A stretch of DNA of 64,000 bases from Sycobia sp. Sy_11 (GCA_018907035.1 JACCIC010000168.1:1119501-1183500), one strand, 5' to 3'. Counted from the first letter of the stretch, positions 35,798-50,731 are shown. Numbers and translations: made by a program. The notes: generated from the sequence alone by a model not told the origin.

Positions 35798-37418
35798 CTG
35801 CAAATATCACGAATATCCGATAAAATTTGAGACTGCTCTTTAGTTAAAATTAATCTCTGCCCATCAATTGAATACGTATAATACCGATATCCGTAACGTT
35901 CATTAGTAGGTTATTGTCAAATAGTCGAAAGTGCGTTCGTGTCTATTATTCGCTTTTCTTACCAATTATTTGATTTATTCGATGTATCTGCATTGACAAC
36001 AATGTAAATAGAAGCCAGTCAGAGAAATAAAAAAGAAAAAGAAACGAATCGATACAGTTACGCGCTATATTGTATAATTATGCACGTACAATGTATAATT
36101 CCATAATAGCATAAGTATGGAAATTTTTAGCGTTAGAATGAACCATTATATAGGAAACGTATGTATCGAGGCATCAAGAACAATTCAGGTACAAGCACTT
36201 CGTATAAGTAAAAAATGAAGTAAAAACTATTAATCATTGACAATGATAATCATTGACACCAACAGAGTGTTCTCAGTAAGCAAGCCGATTAACGTATCCG
36301 CAAGTTCTCGAGTTATGCGTATACTATGACATAAGAATAGTATAAAAAAGTATATAATAGCATACAGTTTGGTAACCTAAGAGCTACAGGGAAAAATAGG
36401 TTCGTCCATGGGCGAACCTATTGGGTCATTTCCACATTATTCTGTACCTGGTATTCTTCCGTCCATTGATTATCGAAACTCGAAAAGCTTTAAATCTGCT
36501 GATTACCATTGTTTCCAAAATGGAATATATATCCTTAGCGATAATATCTTAAGCAGAGTCTATCTCATTTTAGAGTTTTAAATTAATTTCAAGTTTTTAA
36601 CTATTTAATTCATTTTCTAAAAGTTTGATTTTGAATTTGCTCTAATTATGCGCGTCTTCAAATAAAAAAAAGATCGCATTTCCCTCGGAGTTTTCTTCTT
36701 TAACGTTAATGAAATTTTCCCATCACGAAACAGAGTCGAAACAAGATGGACGTATGAGTTCAAAAAATTAAATATCCTCGAATAGCTGAATTTGGGAGTT
36801 TACGGTTTAACATTTAGGTTTGGTACCGACATATTTTTCCATGGATTCCCATCTCTAGTTTTCTATACACTTCAGTCTAGCTGTGTCAAATTTTACCGGA
36901 TAACTATACCAGATCTTTATTTCGACGCCCCTGGGCTGGTCTATGGAAGGAAATATAAAACGCCTGGATGGGAAGCAAATGAGGAAAATTGCTTAAGTTT
37001 ACATACGATATATATGTACATTCAACGATCGTTGAATGTTTACGTACATGGGACATGTGCAAAAATGTATTTTCGCAGTGAGCTTTATCTTGTGAAGCTC
37101 TTGGTTTAAAAAATGTTTAACGTAAGAAATATTGAAATTTTTGCCGTTTATCACAAGAAAAAGTTTTTTCACGACATAATAACGGAAATAAAAATCTTTG
37201 AAATTTATCTTATTCTGAATTACATACCATTTTACTTACTTAATTTAATCGTTAAAATAAACTACATATATATATAACGTGAAAGTAATTTCATTAATAA
37301 TTTTTAAACTGTTTGTTCTTTCAAGACCTTATGTTTATCTAAAAAAAAAAAATAATAATCCCTACGCTAAGCTAAGAAAGCTTTTTGTAGAAAATTTAAA
37401 CATCATTTATATTTTGAG

Positions 37419-37570
37419 TATCGATGGAGAGGAATCGTAGGACGGTACATAACCATTAGATAGATGGCGATATAATGCTATTACGATAAAATGATAATTT
37501 ATACTATGTATATCGTATATCGATGGAGAGAAATCGTAGGACGCTACGAAGCCGTGGAGCAGATGGCGAT
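37419..37570. repeat. Imperfect tandem duplication of about 97 bases
   Basis: TATCGATGGAGAG.AATCGTAGGAC occurs at about 37419-37442 and again at about 37515-37538. Each copy is followed by AGATGGCGATATAA and then a T/A-rich stretch. Two diverged tandem units. Confidence 0.7.
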
Positions 37571-39061
37571 ATAACGATATTAGTGAGAAATAATGTTTAG
37601 CTCGTTTTGTACAGAAAAGAAAAATTTTTTTCATTGCCTTGTCTATGAGCAGGAGGGTTTATTTTTTTCTGCATTCTGCAATGATCTTCCATATTCTCGT
37701 CCATTCTACCCGCAAAAAATCGAAAAGCTTGATGGTTCCATGATTTTTTTTTGTTTTTTTTTTTTGGAAAAGAAATGAAACCCTTCTGACTTTTGAAGAC
37801 TATTATTGGCTACTTTTCAGTATATATATCCTACTTTTTAGCACTTCTGAATCTATGAACGCATATTTCTCATAATTCCTTTTCTTCAAATTAATCATAC
37901 CGACAGCTCCAATGGGGTTGATTCGAACATTTGTCATTATTGTCACAAATTAGATTCTGAAGGAGTGCATTTGTCAATGCAATACAAACTGTTCAGATTA
38001 TTAACGACTAAAGGCCAATTTTTAAATAAAAAGTTGAATTTTTTTTTCAAAATGCTCTCCATTAACAGTAATCAATTAATAAAAAAAACAATAGATTCTC
38101 TGGTAGTCGATTACATATAGTTTTAATATACTTTTGCTTTTCTACCCACTGTTTTTTACACAGATAATCATATGTAAATTTAATAGAAATATTTAATGAA
38201 TCTCTAAAAAAAACCTCATTTCTCTATCCGACAGATGTTGTCATTCAATGATATGCTTTGTTTGATCTTTGAAATACCGAACACGATAATTTCACTCGTG
38301 GCTATTAAATTCATATATAGAAGGAAATCCACGAATGAAAAAGATGCAAATTCACATTCAATTTTTGGACAATTTCAAGACCTTGAAATCTGAAATTTCA
38401 GTTTCAGTACATTTATCTGCCTATAGTATATGGATAATATATTAATAAGCATATCATTCCCATCCGCTTATCTAGGTATTAAAAGCACAGATGTATGTGT
38501 TATTTAATTATCAGTAGTTGATAATACCATGCAAATTTAGTAATTTGTATGTTGATTAATACATCTGAACCATATTAATACATCTATATATTCTCCATTT
38601 TCCACTGCTATGAGAGTGAAAAGGATAAGCAGATGCGATTTTGTAATAATCTAGCAAGCTATGAATACGTAGAATTACCAGTGTCATTATTCTGTTCTCA
38701 TTGTTTTTCTATTCAAATCTCGAAAATAACAATTTTTCTATATTTTATCCGATGAATAACTTTTAATCTACTTTTTTCCGCTCTTTTCATTATATTACAG
38801 GATTGGATTTGGGAACAAAATACAGGAATTATCTATTGAAACGTTTTCACGATCAATTTGGTGATAAAATACTTGTTAGAATTACATGAATTTTTTAATA
38901 TGTATCCAGTCTGTATTTCAATAACAACCGAATCCAGTCGTATACACATCCGTTTCCAGGAAATTCGCTAGTTAGACGTTTTATATTAACGAACTTTCCT
39001 CGTCTCACAGTTTTTTCATTGCTCGTCATATTGGGGATATTTTTCTTTTCTCTCGGCTGAG

Positions 39062-39065
<4 letters not shown>

Positions 39066-39125
<60 letters not shown>

Positions 39126-39127
39126 CA
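39066..39127. repeat. (AT)n microsatellite
   Basis: AT tract with small interruptions near the end. Confidence 0.9.
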
Positions 39128-39544
39128 TACACCTTCGAGTTACAAAGTTTGGTCTGACCACCTGTAGCGTCGCGTCTCTACTGGTTTATATTGCCTGAGA
39201 ATCTGGCTGACATATTCGTACCGATGTCCTACGACTGTGACGGTCGCGTATTATTATCGGACCTCGGCTTTATAGTCTGCCGCTGCTAATATATATGCCC
39301 AACTGAGAGCCATCCACCGATAAAACCTTTTTTTTATCCAAGCTATTATCGAAGGGATTGCGAGCTACGTGCCCTAAATTGGCTATTAAGCTTATAACTT
39401 TAGTTCTTATCTTAAGAAGGGTTCATTGATAAAATAATCCGAAACGTTGACGAAAATTTTTATTGGCGTTTTTTTTTAATCACCCCTCTGTACAGCAAGA
39501 CCATTCCAATTTCCTAGTACTTTATATACCGTGCCGTCGCCAAG

Positions 39545-39546
<2 letters not shown>

Positions 39547-39585
<39 letters not shown>
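39547..39585. repeat. (AT)n microsatellite
   Basis: AT dinucleotide tract. Confidence 0.95.
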
Positions 39586-39586
<1 letters not shown>

Positions 39587-42391
39587 ATGATCTTTGGCGT
39601 CACGTCGCTGGGTCGAGGTGCCTCCCATTCTCTAAAATTCGAAGAAATATAGAAAAATGTGCGAGGTTACGTTCTAAGAAAATTTCTTGCACATCACTCG
39701 AGACTCTTTTTATTTTTATTCAAAGTGCTCTATTAACACGAAGTTGTACATCCCTGGTTTGATCAAACTTTAAACAGTTATTATCGTTACCCTGACTCAT
39801 TCACAGACTGCAAGAATAGAGCGCTCATAAGAAAAGGCCCCCGATATTCGGCGTTTCGCAGGTATAAACACAATGAGCACGTAAATCTGAACAATGGCAA
39901 TCGAAGGAAAACCTGATAATTTTCAGTCGACGATGTAATATATCAATTTCCCATGTATTTACTTTATATAATACTTGTAAATATCATACACGTAATAGAT
40001 AAAGCTACAAGAATAAGTCGCTGTGTCAAATTGCATTTGAAGCGTTCTAAGTATGGCTAATTAGCATTCGTAAAATAGTACCAAGCCTTATATATTCTTA
40101 CAATATTCGTACGATAATAGTTTAGTCTGGAAAATTACTCATTTAAGCATCATCGGAGTCGCTTACACTTATCTATAGTTAATCATAAAATTCTGATGCC
40201 TAAATACATTAAACTGTTTGCCGAGATGAAATAAATATATAACCATTGTTGGGTTCACTTGGCCATTGGTTTTTTAATGAAACCTTCTTGACTAATATGG
40301 GACTACTGTTAATTTTGCATTTATTAGAATAGAATTAATTCTGATAAGGAAACAGTTCCGTTTATAAGAATGAAACGTGTAGGTGTTTTTTTTTTAATTT
40401 ACTAGTATATTTTTTACATCTTTCCTTCCTGCCAACAAACATTCGTCAATTAAATTGTTTACCGATCCAATAAATCATATCATATGTACAACATATTGTT
40501 TTAGTTTTTCATTTTCCTTTATTAATGTATTCCCCAGACCCTTTGTGCATCTTCTCAAGTTAAGATACGACACTACTCATCTAACCGCTCTTGACTGTCC
40601 ATTAGCGAGTAGACCAATCGGACACAACGCAATCTGACGCTTTTACTGACTTTTGTAGATCTTCTTAAATGTCTTTATCTAGTTTTAGGAATGCATGAAA
40701 GAAGAAGTGATACAAACATCTTAATTTAATCTTATAATTGGAAAACAACTTTAATTATTGGATATTAATTTTTATTTTTTAGACTGATTAAAATGATTTT
40801 AAAGAATGGAACTAGAATGGAAATTTTTTAATTTATAATCCAACCGACGAGCGGAGGCTTACATACATGGATGACAGATTTTATCCGGATTTTAGATAGG
40901 TAATTGAAATTACTTCCAAAATAAGCCCAGTGAAGTCTTAAGACTTTGCGCTTTATCATTCGCAATATCTTGTCACTTACATAATTCTTAATTAAAATGA
41001 CGGATTTTAATTTTAAAAACAAGACGTTTAACTAATTTAATTAACGAAAAAGACGATTTTTGAACAAGAAATTATTATATATTGATAATGGAAGAGCTCC
41101 CTAGGTCTGGACCAAATCCGTGACCCGTGACATCAAAGCCGATGTCCTTGTGAGATAATACGTGCAACGTACCGGTTTTTTTTTTTCTATAATCGAAAAT
41201 AACTATGAATTATGCCGTTATCGTGGGCGCACTAACGAAGGCTATATGCCATAAGATAATATAACATTACGTAAATGATTATATAATGTATACGGCAACC
41301 TTCAGAGGCAGAAACACGTGTGCTTGCGTATCTGACATATACGCACATGCCCGTTCCGAATATTTATTTATCTTACTGGCAAATATCCCGTACAGAAGTC
41401 CCATAAAATATCACTGAATTGTTCGAGAATCGTGCCCAGCATCGGTTCAGATTATGGTCCACCTAAACCGACTGCCTTCGAGGTTCCAGTGATATTGGCG
41501 AGCTCAATAGTGGATTCTTTCACAAAAACTCGATCCGATTAGTATAACTTGGATTTATTGCAAGCAAATATAGATCCTGAGCGTAAAAGTTATTGCTGGC
41601 GGAAAATGAATATAATTAATGGTGGTTAAGATAATGTCAAAATAGTATATAATTTTCTTAATTAACTTTATGGTTTTACAATAGCATATAACATTGTCAA
41701 TGCGGTAATCCTATTTTTATCAAAATACAATGTGCATAGTATAACATCAGTACTTAGAAGAGCTATAAGTATCAAAAAATATTAGATTCTTCAGAATTGA
41801 ACGAATATACAAATAATAAATTTTCTATCTGCAATACATTGTTCACTTGAATTCTTCAGAATCTTAAGATACTTTTAGCTTTACTATAATCTTGGTATGT
41901 ATACCTATAGTTTAGACCAAAAGTTAAATATCCTGTTTTTTAAATTTTACACTCATTTCAATGAAATAACATATTGAATATTGATCCTTCTGTTGGTTCT
42001 ATATGAAACACGTTTTAATGAAATTAAAAAAAAATAATAGCATTTGGTACAGAAATAAATATACGACTTAATCTGGGAAAATTTTCAAGCTAAATGAATC
42101 AATCAGTCTAGTTTTCTAACTATAAAAAAGGCAACGAAAAGACAAAGAAGAATTTTCTTTTATTCTAGATACTTTGTTACATTTTTATGAAATACATCGT
42201 GTAAAAATAATTCAAATATGATATTTTTGTTTACATTTTTTATTAAAAAATATAAAAGAAATTTCAAGCTCACCTATTTATTATGCATATATGCGTCGGA
42301 TTTCTATTAAAATTTATCTTAATTTATTTTGCTTCGTGTTCATTCATATGCTGTATTTATAATAATGAATGCATTATAACAGATATAACTA

Positions 42392-42393
<2 letters not shown>

Positions 42394-42445
<52 letters not shown>
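42394..42445. repeat. (AT)n microsatellite just upstream of the pseudoprotease gene
   Basis: AT tract ending about 65 bases before the start codon at 42511. The second protease copy has a like tract about 50 bases before its start codon, so the tract may predate the duplication. Confidence 0.9.
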
Positions 42446-42450
<5 letters not shown>

Positions 42451-42510
42451 AGTCGACGTTACTGATAATTGACAATTTTGAACAGTATTAGTTATATTTA
42501 TTACCTCAAT

Positions 42511-43405
42511 ATGTCTAACGATAAATTTTCATTTTGCAATTTACTTTTATTATATTTCTTAATTTCAACTACACATCCCAATGTCTTTGGTAAGTCGATT
42601 TTATTTTCTTATATAAGTATTTCTTTTACTTGATTCGTACACAATCGATATTAGTTTTTAATATATTTTTAAACAAGAAATGCACTACTGATAGGACCGT
42701 GTGAGAAAACCAGACACTATCGTAGATATTTAAGAGTGCATAATAATCAAAATAAGATCTATTAAACGATTATAGCAGGCCTGCGTTTTCTCCTTGGGGG
42801 AAAACATAGACGATAACTTGGAAAAACCTTTCTGAATTAAAACTTTTTCCCATATATATCTGTTTCAATCCTATACGAACTGGAGGATTTTCATTTGTGA
42901 CTGTTGCCAATTTTATGACTTCAAGGGAGCCGCGTAGAGTGTTTAAGCTAACCTTTTATTTAATTGTTAAAAAAATATATTTAAAGCTATAACACTATCG
43001 GTAATATTAATAATTATTATTTATCCATACTTCGTTCGATAATTATTAATTTAAAACAATTATTATGAATAGTAACATCCGTAATTAGAGTGTTAAAATT
43101 CAGGGCTGTGCCTCGTCAGATAATATATTTCATAGCACGGATAGCGGATCGAAAATTATGAGTTTATTGTAAAAGAATGGAGAAGGGGATGCGAAACGGT
43201 TTAGCTACCGGATTTTTCGATGGTGGAAATTCAGCACGATGTCCTCGTGTATGTCTCGGGAAAAGAACCAACCAGTCCGTTAATAATATAATATTATAAA
43301 TAAATAAATAACTATGTAACCATAATCGTATAATACCAACTGAAAATAACGTACAAAAAATGAAATTACTATTCTATAAAGTCTAATTCAAACTACTACA
43401 AAAAG

Positions 43406-43467
<62 letters not shown>

Positions 43468-46400
43468 TGGAAGGCAAAAAAAAGTTAAAAATATATATAC
43501 TAAAAATTTTACGAAGTATTATTTTGTGATTATTGTTTAGCTTTGGTAGATTATTGATGTTTTGTTTATCTGACCCATTATTGTGCTGTCAATGTTTTTT
43601 ATTATTGAGTCAGGCTTCTTATTGGGCCTTTAAAATGACTTTTTTCTTCAATACTTTATCAATCTCTTTTAATTTCAATTTTTTGTTTTTTTTTTGACGT
43701 GAATTCGAAAAAAATATTTTGTATCGCTCGATTAATCATCAACAGCTTAAATATACAAATGACAAAGGTATTCAAAAGTATTATGAGAATCTAGATCAGT
43801 ATTGTACGGCATAAGAATTTATAAATTATAAGATATATCTAAGCCTAATACTGATGAAATCAATGACTTGAGAAAACTATGAAAAACAAGTGCAAATAAT
43901 TACGTACAGATAATGTAATTTCGGTTTTTCCAAAGGTAGAAATAGCTTTGAGAATATTTTTGAAAATTCTAAAAAACTTCTGATGAAACGTCTATTTCCC
44001 GGCTGTCGTTAATAAAAAAACGTATACAGAAGCACCGTGACGCGAACAAATGTGAAAAACTGCATCAAAGATTTTCTATATGTATACGTCAAAAAATATT
44101 TAATTTCAAGAAGTCTTCAATAATTGAATTTTTTAACGACTATTTTTTTTCTTTTTCATCCTTTCCGGTTAGTGTGGAGACTAAATGCGTATTTTAAATA
44201 AACAAATAACAAATTTTAAATAAAAAATTTACCAAACAAAAACACTTACATTAGACCCCTGTAGTTTACTAAAATATATTTAAATAAAAATTTGTTAAAT
44301 TTTAAATTTTAAGTTTTAATATAAAAAGTTGACTTTACTAAAAAATAACTTAGGCATTATAAAATAAACCATTTTTATTTTACACGAATTTTTGATATCG
44401 CGCCGAAGAGATATTTGATTCAGATTTTATATGTCGAAATGGTAATGACTATTTTAAATAATTAAATTACTATTATTCAAATATTATTCAAATATTATTT
44501 ATGTTAAGCAGTTAAAAAAATATCGGTGGTTTAATTCCTTTATTCGTTGAACATTGACATATTAATAAGAGAAATTAATAAGACAAATTAATCTTTACCT
44601 AATCAGAATTTTCATATACTGTGTTTTCACAATTAAAGGAAACAATAATTCAATTCTAATTGTACACAAATACATGCATACTTTAATTTAAATATTTTCA
44701 TATTTTGTCATTTAATTTTAATGTCCCCTTTCCCTTGTGATTATAAGTTAATTTCCATTCTCTTCTGAATTTCAGCCTATAATACAGAAGGCATCCTTGG
44801 TGGAACTTATGCAAAAGAAGGCGACATAAAATATCATGCCCCCATTATGTCCAGACATGCTTCTTCGAATACTCCATCTCTTGTGGGTGGAGGGGCCTTC
44901 ATTCATAAGAACTTAGTACTATCTGCTGCTCATATTTTTCTTCAAGTTCCTGGGATATTGAAAGACCTAACATTTTCGATTGTTATCGACACACTTAGCT
45001 TAAATGCCGAAATCACTTTGGAAATGGAGTTCGATTTAATTTTCGTACTAAACTACAAAAGACAGCTAGCCTTGAACGACATCGCGGTGGCAAAGGTTAG
45101 TTGACATTTGTTTTGGATAAAAAAAAATTAAAAAATAAAACATTCTTATCGTTTAATTCTGTTTACCATTTGCATCTATTCGATTTTTATGCAAGACTTA
45201 TGCAGAACATTTTTTAATTGAAGGAATTATCCAAATCAGTTGCACAGGTTCCATTATCCTAAAGTATCATGAATTCGTTACATATAACATGTTAAAATAT
45301 TGAAGCTATTTAAAAAAATAAAAGTCATTGTTGAAATTATATTTATGCAAAATCCATTGATTTTAAATTAATTTTTCTTTACATGTAACTACTCGAAATT
45401 ACAAATTCACTTGTTTTTGCTTTTTTGAACATTAACGGTTTTCGTATCGTGACGAAACCGAGACTAAATAACAAAGAACAGAATATTCTAACTGGTACCG
45501 ATTACAAAAAATTATACGCATAAAGCGCCCAAACTTCCAGCACGTGTGCGACATTATCACCTCGATTAAAATAGAGCATGTGAAAATATCCTATTTTGTT
45601 CCCTACCACATAATACGATTCTTACTGCATAATTTAACGCAGACGAGCTTATGTTACAGCAGCGCCAGAAATAACAAACATATTTTGCCTTTCAGCTCAA
45701 AAGAGAATTGGATTTCTCTTCCAGCCAGCGTCTAATCAAATTAGACATACCGTCTCGCGACGCATCGTTTGAACGTAGCTTAGCGGTAGTCTCCGGATTT
45801 GGCAGTGTTGACTTCAAACTGGGGATTAGGTCTGAAAATGGAGAGCCTTACAGATTCAACGAGACCTTTGATGAACGCTTGAAATATGCTTACGTCACCA
45901 TTGCCACCGACAAGGATTGCAAAGAATCGTATCCAGCCGTTACGCCCAACAAGCAAATATGCGGCGTTATGAATCCGGTCGAGGCTGGACAGCCTTCCGG
46001 ACTGAGTACCGTGAGTTGCATTTAATTAATGCTCAGCCCAAATCTATGAATTGAGAATAAGCAGCGGTTACTTATTTTATCTATACTATATTTTATCCAA
46101 GTATTCATTAACAGTGGATTTCATTTTTAAATATTTTGTTTAACAGAAAAATAGCTTACCATAATTTAGAATTCTAATTTTATAAATAATGAAATAAACA
46201 GATATTTCATATTTATAAATTTTATTTTATTAAATGTAACGTGGATTTATTCAAAAATTTTTTTTCACGAGTTTATGACTTGTCCGCTTTCGTGGCTACT
46301 TTTTCAGCAATAAAACTGGAAGACGCGCTACGAAAATACGTATGGCTGACAAAAAACTTGTCTTCCTACACACTGAACAATCTCTCCTTGTTTATATCGA

Positions 46401-47853
46401 TATAGTTCTGGAACTGTAATGTAGATTACTTCAATTTGGACGACAGTACTTCTGTGATCGTACGCCATTCTCTCCTTTTATACCATTATTTCATTCACTT
46501 TCGATTCTAAATTCTTCTGACATATTCAGCCGATTTGAAAAATATTAATCTGTTCTTTTATTCCGAAGTATATGCCCAACGTAATTTGTAATCAATTGTC
46601 AGCTGTCTACGTCTAGTTATATTTTCTGGCGTAAACCTTTCAAACCTCGTCTCAAGCCATAGTCGCAACTTCAGCCAATGTTAACGTACGAAAAACGCAT
46701 TTTTTACATTTTCTACGTCGCAACATAATATCTGAATTCTGAAGGGATTTTATTCAAATACTCTCTTCATACTTAAAAGATACTTGAGAGAGTGCCCATG
46801 TCCGTCAAACAACCAGATAAGATACAAGTCCGTTGCGTCAGCCGTTCTCGTTCATTCTTCATCGTAGTATCTGCTCTCCCGATACTTATGCTATACTCGT
46901 AAATTTCCTTACGTTCGATCGTTAAAAGATCAGCCGAGAGTCAATGCGCGTTTAGACAAAGATTACGATATTGGCCAGGATACGACATACATACGTAGGT
47001 ATGGCAAGTCTAAATAAACTGCCATAGCATATATTACAGATGTTGGGATACAAGGTGGAACCTTATGCCACCCTCACTGTCACTCGCCATGATTTTGTTC
47101 GTCTAAAGTTTCGTACATCAGTTTTCGATCTCGTTGGTAGTCCTTTATAATACCTAAAATACAAGGATTGATATGCAGGGTCACTTTCCGTGCTTCCAAT
47201 ACTTTGGTCCATTTTGCGGAATAGAATATATTAGAAAACATTACTAACGTTTAGGATCAGTAGTATCGCTGACCCAGTTTCATGGTAACATTTGCCCGTC
47301 TAATATCTGTATCGTTCTGTACACAAGTTTTGAGTATTGCTTAATTTCTGTGTGAGTCTTAATCCAAAGAAGGGTTCAAATAGTTTTCTAATCGTTTTCA
47401 GAAGGTAGATAGATCCGTAGAAAGACAGTAGTTCGTGAGTTGTTATATTGTGTATCTAGTCACATTGTGTATCTATCCAGTTTGTCCCAAAGCTTCCTGA
47501 AAAGTCGTGCATTTTTCGAGATGATCAAATACAAGATTGTACCAATATAAACTTATTATTATATTAACTTAACATAAATTATAATTTTACTTAATTAAAA
47601 TTATAAATTAAAAATACTTCATTAATCTTGTATACTGTCCTAGGGTGATGGCGGAAACCCACTCGTTGTAGGCAGACTAATTGTAGGAGTCGCAACCATA
47701 AGACGCCTTGATAGTTATGATATAGTCGGCGGTTGTGTCTACACAAGAGTCTCGGCGTACCAGGATTTTATTCAAGCGATCAAAGATGGAAAAATCACCA
47801 GGGAAACACAAGTACTTGAAAACATCCCGCATCGATACTTCAAGAGAAGTTAA
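42511..47853 (+). CDS. S1 serine protease homolog, catalytically dead (pseudoprotease)
   Basis: Four exons: 42511-42589, 44776-45095, 45696-46010 and 47644-47853; 924 nt, 307 aa, GT-AG throughout with phases 1, 0 and 0. Exon 1 encodes a signal peptide (hydrophobic LLLLYFLIS, residues 11-19). The mature domain begins near ILGG (33-36), with Gly at the P1 position instead of Arg/Lys. His79 (SAAH) and Asp128 (LNDIAV) of the triad remain, but GDSGGP has become GDGGNP, so the nucleophile is Gly241. The two cysteines that form the Cys42-Cys58 bond around the active site are also gone (Gly64 and Ile80), although both exist in the neighbouring paralog. It should be a non-catalytic secreted S1 homolog; in insects such proteins act as cofactors or decoys in immunity or in secretions, but no specific role can be read here. 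Confidence 0.88.
43410..43463. repeat. (AT)n microsatellite
   Basis: AT tract in intron 1 of the pseudoprotease gene. Confidence 0.95.
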
Positions 47854-49698
47854 TATTACGAAAAGAACAGTTTTCATTTAGTTCTCGAAGAATATATTAT
47901 ATAAAATATATTATATAATATATTAAAATAATAGGAATATATTATATAAATGGCTTTTATGTTTATTAACCAAGAAAAATTAATTTAATCAGAAAAAGAA
48001 AGATCTTACGCGTGTAGGACAGTGCAACTGAAATATTATTTTTGTATCAAAGATGGGAATTTTTCGCGGGAAGTTTGTTTATGCATTTTTATCATTTTTA
48101 GTTTACATGTGTATATCATTTCATCTTTCTGATTCTAAATTTATGCTGCGTTTTCATTGTATTAATTTTACAATAATCATGTACACATCAATAATATTAA
48201 AATTTTAAAAGTATATAAAACATGTTTTAAATTTGTAATTATTTACCTAGTAATTTAATTAATCAGTTTTATTTATGTAGAATTTAGACACATTCTTATC
48301 GTTGTTTATATTTTATTGTTTTTTGTTGTTTATATATAATATGTCTAAATTTAATATTACTAATAGTTTAATAATACTAATAGTAATCTCGTTAATTACA
48401 CAGGACCGCAGACCTCTAAAAATTAACAACTAACGGTAAATGACCGTACGTCTTCTGTTTTGAATCTCACATTCAAATTCATGCACCATTTTTTTTCTAG
48501 AACATGAAGAGTTTTCTGTGTTTGTAAAAAACTTAAAGAAAAATTGAAATTGGAGATCTTAGGTTTTTGTGAATTTGAACTTTTTTTATTTAGGGTTGGG
48601 GATGTTTCTTTTTGTAGAGTGCCGGATTTGGGGGCTAGGATATTGTACGTTTAAGACTTATAATGCCTTAAGTGCATGGAGTGTTGTTGGAAATATCACG
48701 AAAGTGTTTCCTATAAATGCAGACGACTTCGGACTTATTAGAGCAATAAATTTTCAATCAATACAAATTTAGCAATCAAATCAACACAATACAGGCGATT
48801 TTCAATAATTATGTAGTTGGGTTTTTGGACATTTAAAACTCATCTTTTATTTGTTACAAAAGTCATGATCTGATTAATGCCACTATGAATCTGAAAATAC
48901 CTATAATTCTGGAAGAAGGGTAATAATAAAGCCTAAGATTTAAATTTCATGAATGGTGTATATTTTATTCCTATCTTGAGATGTCTGATTGGTCTATTTA
49001 ATCGGCATGTAATATTGATTCAGTTGTATGAGCGCTTTATTATCATTTGTATGAAGGCTTATTAAAATCAATTCCATTGTAGAAAGTATGTTTGAATAAT
49101 TGCTCTATTCCTAAATACCTATTGTTTACCAAAATTCATATACTAATTTCATGAAAAAGAAAAAAAGCACTTTTACATGTCGGCGTGATGAACGACACAA
49201 ATGATAGTTCAACTTACGACTTTAGAAAAGAGGCAGAATTGAACTATACGAGCAAGTAACGAGATGGTAAATCAAGCATTTTTTACGATTGGAGTTACTA
49301 AAATAAGACATATACAAAAAATTATTTAACTAGTTTATCTAAAAATAGTGATATTATCTCGTTTTATCAATTCATAAAGAACTTTCATGCCTCATGTAGC
49401 AGTGAATTTCAATCTATGTCGAGGCACGTTACAGTGAAAGTACGTTAATCTCTAAATTTAAAGTTATACTGATGGGTTCACTAGAGATTCTATTCTAATA
49501 GTATACGATCATAGCGCCTCCAACTAGTGACTATTTTCAATGTATTTTATCGATCTCATTTTTGACAAATCTGAAAAGGTTCGTTAAATATTCCTATTCC
49601 CGAAAGTATCCCGAAGCTTCCTCTACATTGCTAATTTTTTAGCTAACATTTTTGAAAAACTAATTTTTATTTTTTATACTCGACTTGAAAATTACACG

Positions 49699-49701
<3 letters not shown>

Positions 49702-49738
<37 letters not shown>
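49702..49738. repeat. (CA)n microsatellite
   Basis: CA dinucleotide tract. Confidence 0.95.
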
Positions 49739-49742
<4 letters not shown>

Positions 49743-50631
49743 CTTAGAAATAGCACAATAGCTTAAACCAGCATAATGCAATTTACATTTTCTGTAAATT
49801 AACGAGAAAAAAATACGTAATGAACTATATCTATTATTTATATATGTTTGGATAGATATGGAAAGGTTTATATTTATCCTCATATAATAGCCAATAAAAT
49901 TTATTATAATTTATTCAACTTTTTGATATTTCTTCAGATATTATATTTGATATTTAATACCCGATGTCCCTAAACTTACGAAATTCATTACTATATCTGT
50001 AGAAAGTAGAATATTATAAATAGATAGAAAATTTTTTTTTTTAAGTAAATCGTCCTTAGTTTTTGCTCTATTTGCCGATGTTTAACAGCCAATAAATAAA
50101 GAGAAGAAGGCAGAAATTCTCGCGGACCGTTATCGAAGAAGCGGGAGAAAACTAGACAGGGATAGATTTCGTCTGTTTTTACGTTAGCGAAAAAAACGCA
50201 TTGCTCAGCCGTTGCGGTCTTCGCACTCTCGTAAGTAAGATTAAGAGCGCGGCATTAGCGGCAATTTTCTTTGTGCACGCCGATATATATATATATATTC
50301 GCAACTTGTCGTTATTGTCCGACGGGCCGAACTCGAATTTACCGACTGTAAATAATAAGCAGAAAAACAGCTGTCCGTCTCCCCCTTCTTTGTACGTCCG
50401 TACAATTTCAATGATAACTTATTCTATCTTTACGAACGAAAAATCGAATCCTGACCTTTTGACTGGCCGTTAAACCACTTTTGATTAGCGCAAAAACGAA
50501 GGACAATTTACCTGAAAAGTGTTTTTACTAATTTATTGAACAACTCTTACTCTAGTCATTTATAGTAATGTATTTAGTGAGTTTAGAGACATCCGGCATT
50601 GTATACACAATTTATATACACAATTTAAATA

Positions 50632-50635
<4 letters not shown>

Positions 50636-50683
<48 letters not shown>
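50636..50683. repeat. (AT)n microsatellite upstream of the second protease gene
   Basis: AT tract ending about 49 bases before the start codon at 50732. Confidence 0.95.
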
Positions 50684-50687
<4 letters not shown>

Positions 50688-50731
50688 CGACTTTACTCAC
50701 TTTCTACATTTCTTAATATAGTATTAATCCA

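Larger units (their letters stand above)
35798..42510. other. Long gene-poor intergenic region
   Basis: About 6.7 kb without a supported gene. The longest open frame (36792-37109, 105 codons, +) has no signal peptide, domain or codon bias that I recognise and is treated as chance. Contents: a local tandem duplication at 37419-37570, two (AT)n tracts, a GC-richer transposon-like block at about 39130-39460 ending in a CGAAACGTTGACG string, and otherwise AT-rich DNA. Confidence 0.45.
47854..50731. other. Intergenic region between the tandem protease genes
   Basis: AT-rich, with a TATATTATATAA-type run at about 47890-47950 just after the pseudoprotease stop, and a CA microsatellite. Open frames at 48569-48772 and 50201-50473 have no recognisable content. 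The last 600 bases should contain the promoter of the second protease gene. Confidence 0.45.

Noticed and set aside
36792..37109. 105-codon plus-strand open frame
   Set aside because: No signal peptide, domain, splice partner or similarity that I recognise, in AT-rich DNA with chance frames of like size.
46260..47400. Higher-complexity DNA in intron 3 of the pseudoprotease gene, possibly a chemoreceptor or transposon remnant
   Set aside because: Scattered stops and no recognisable motif on either strand; not supported beyond composition.
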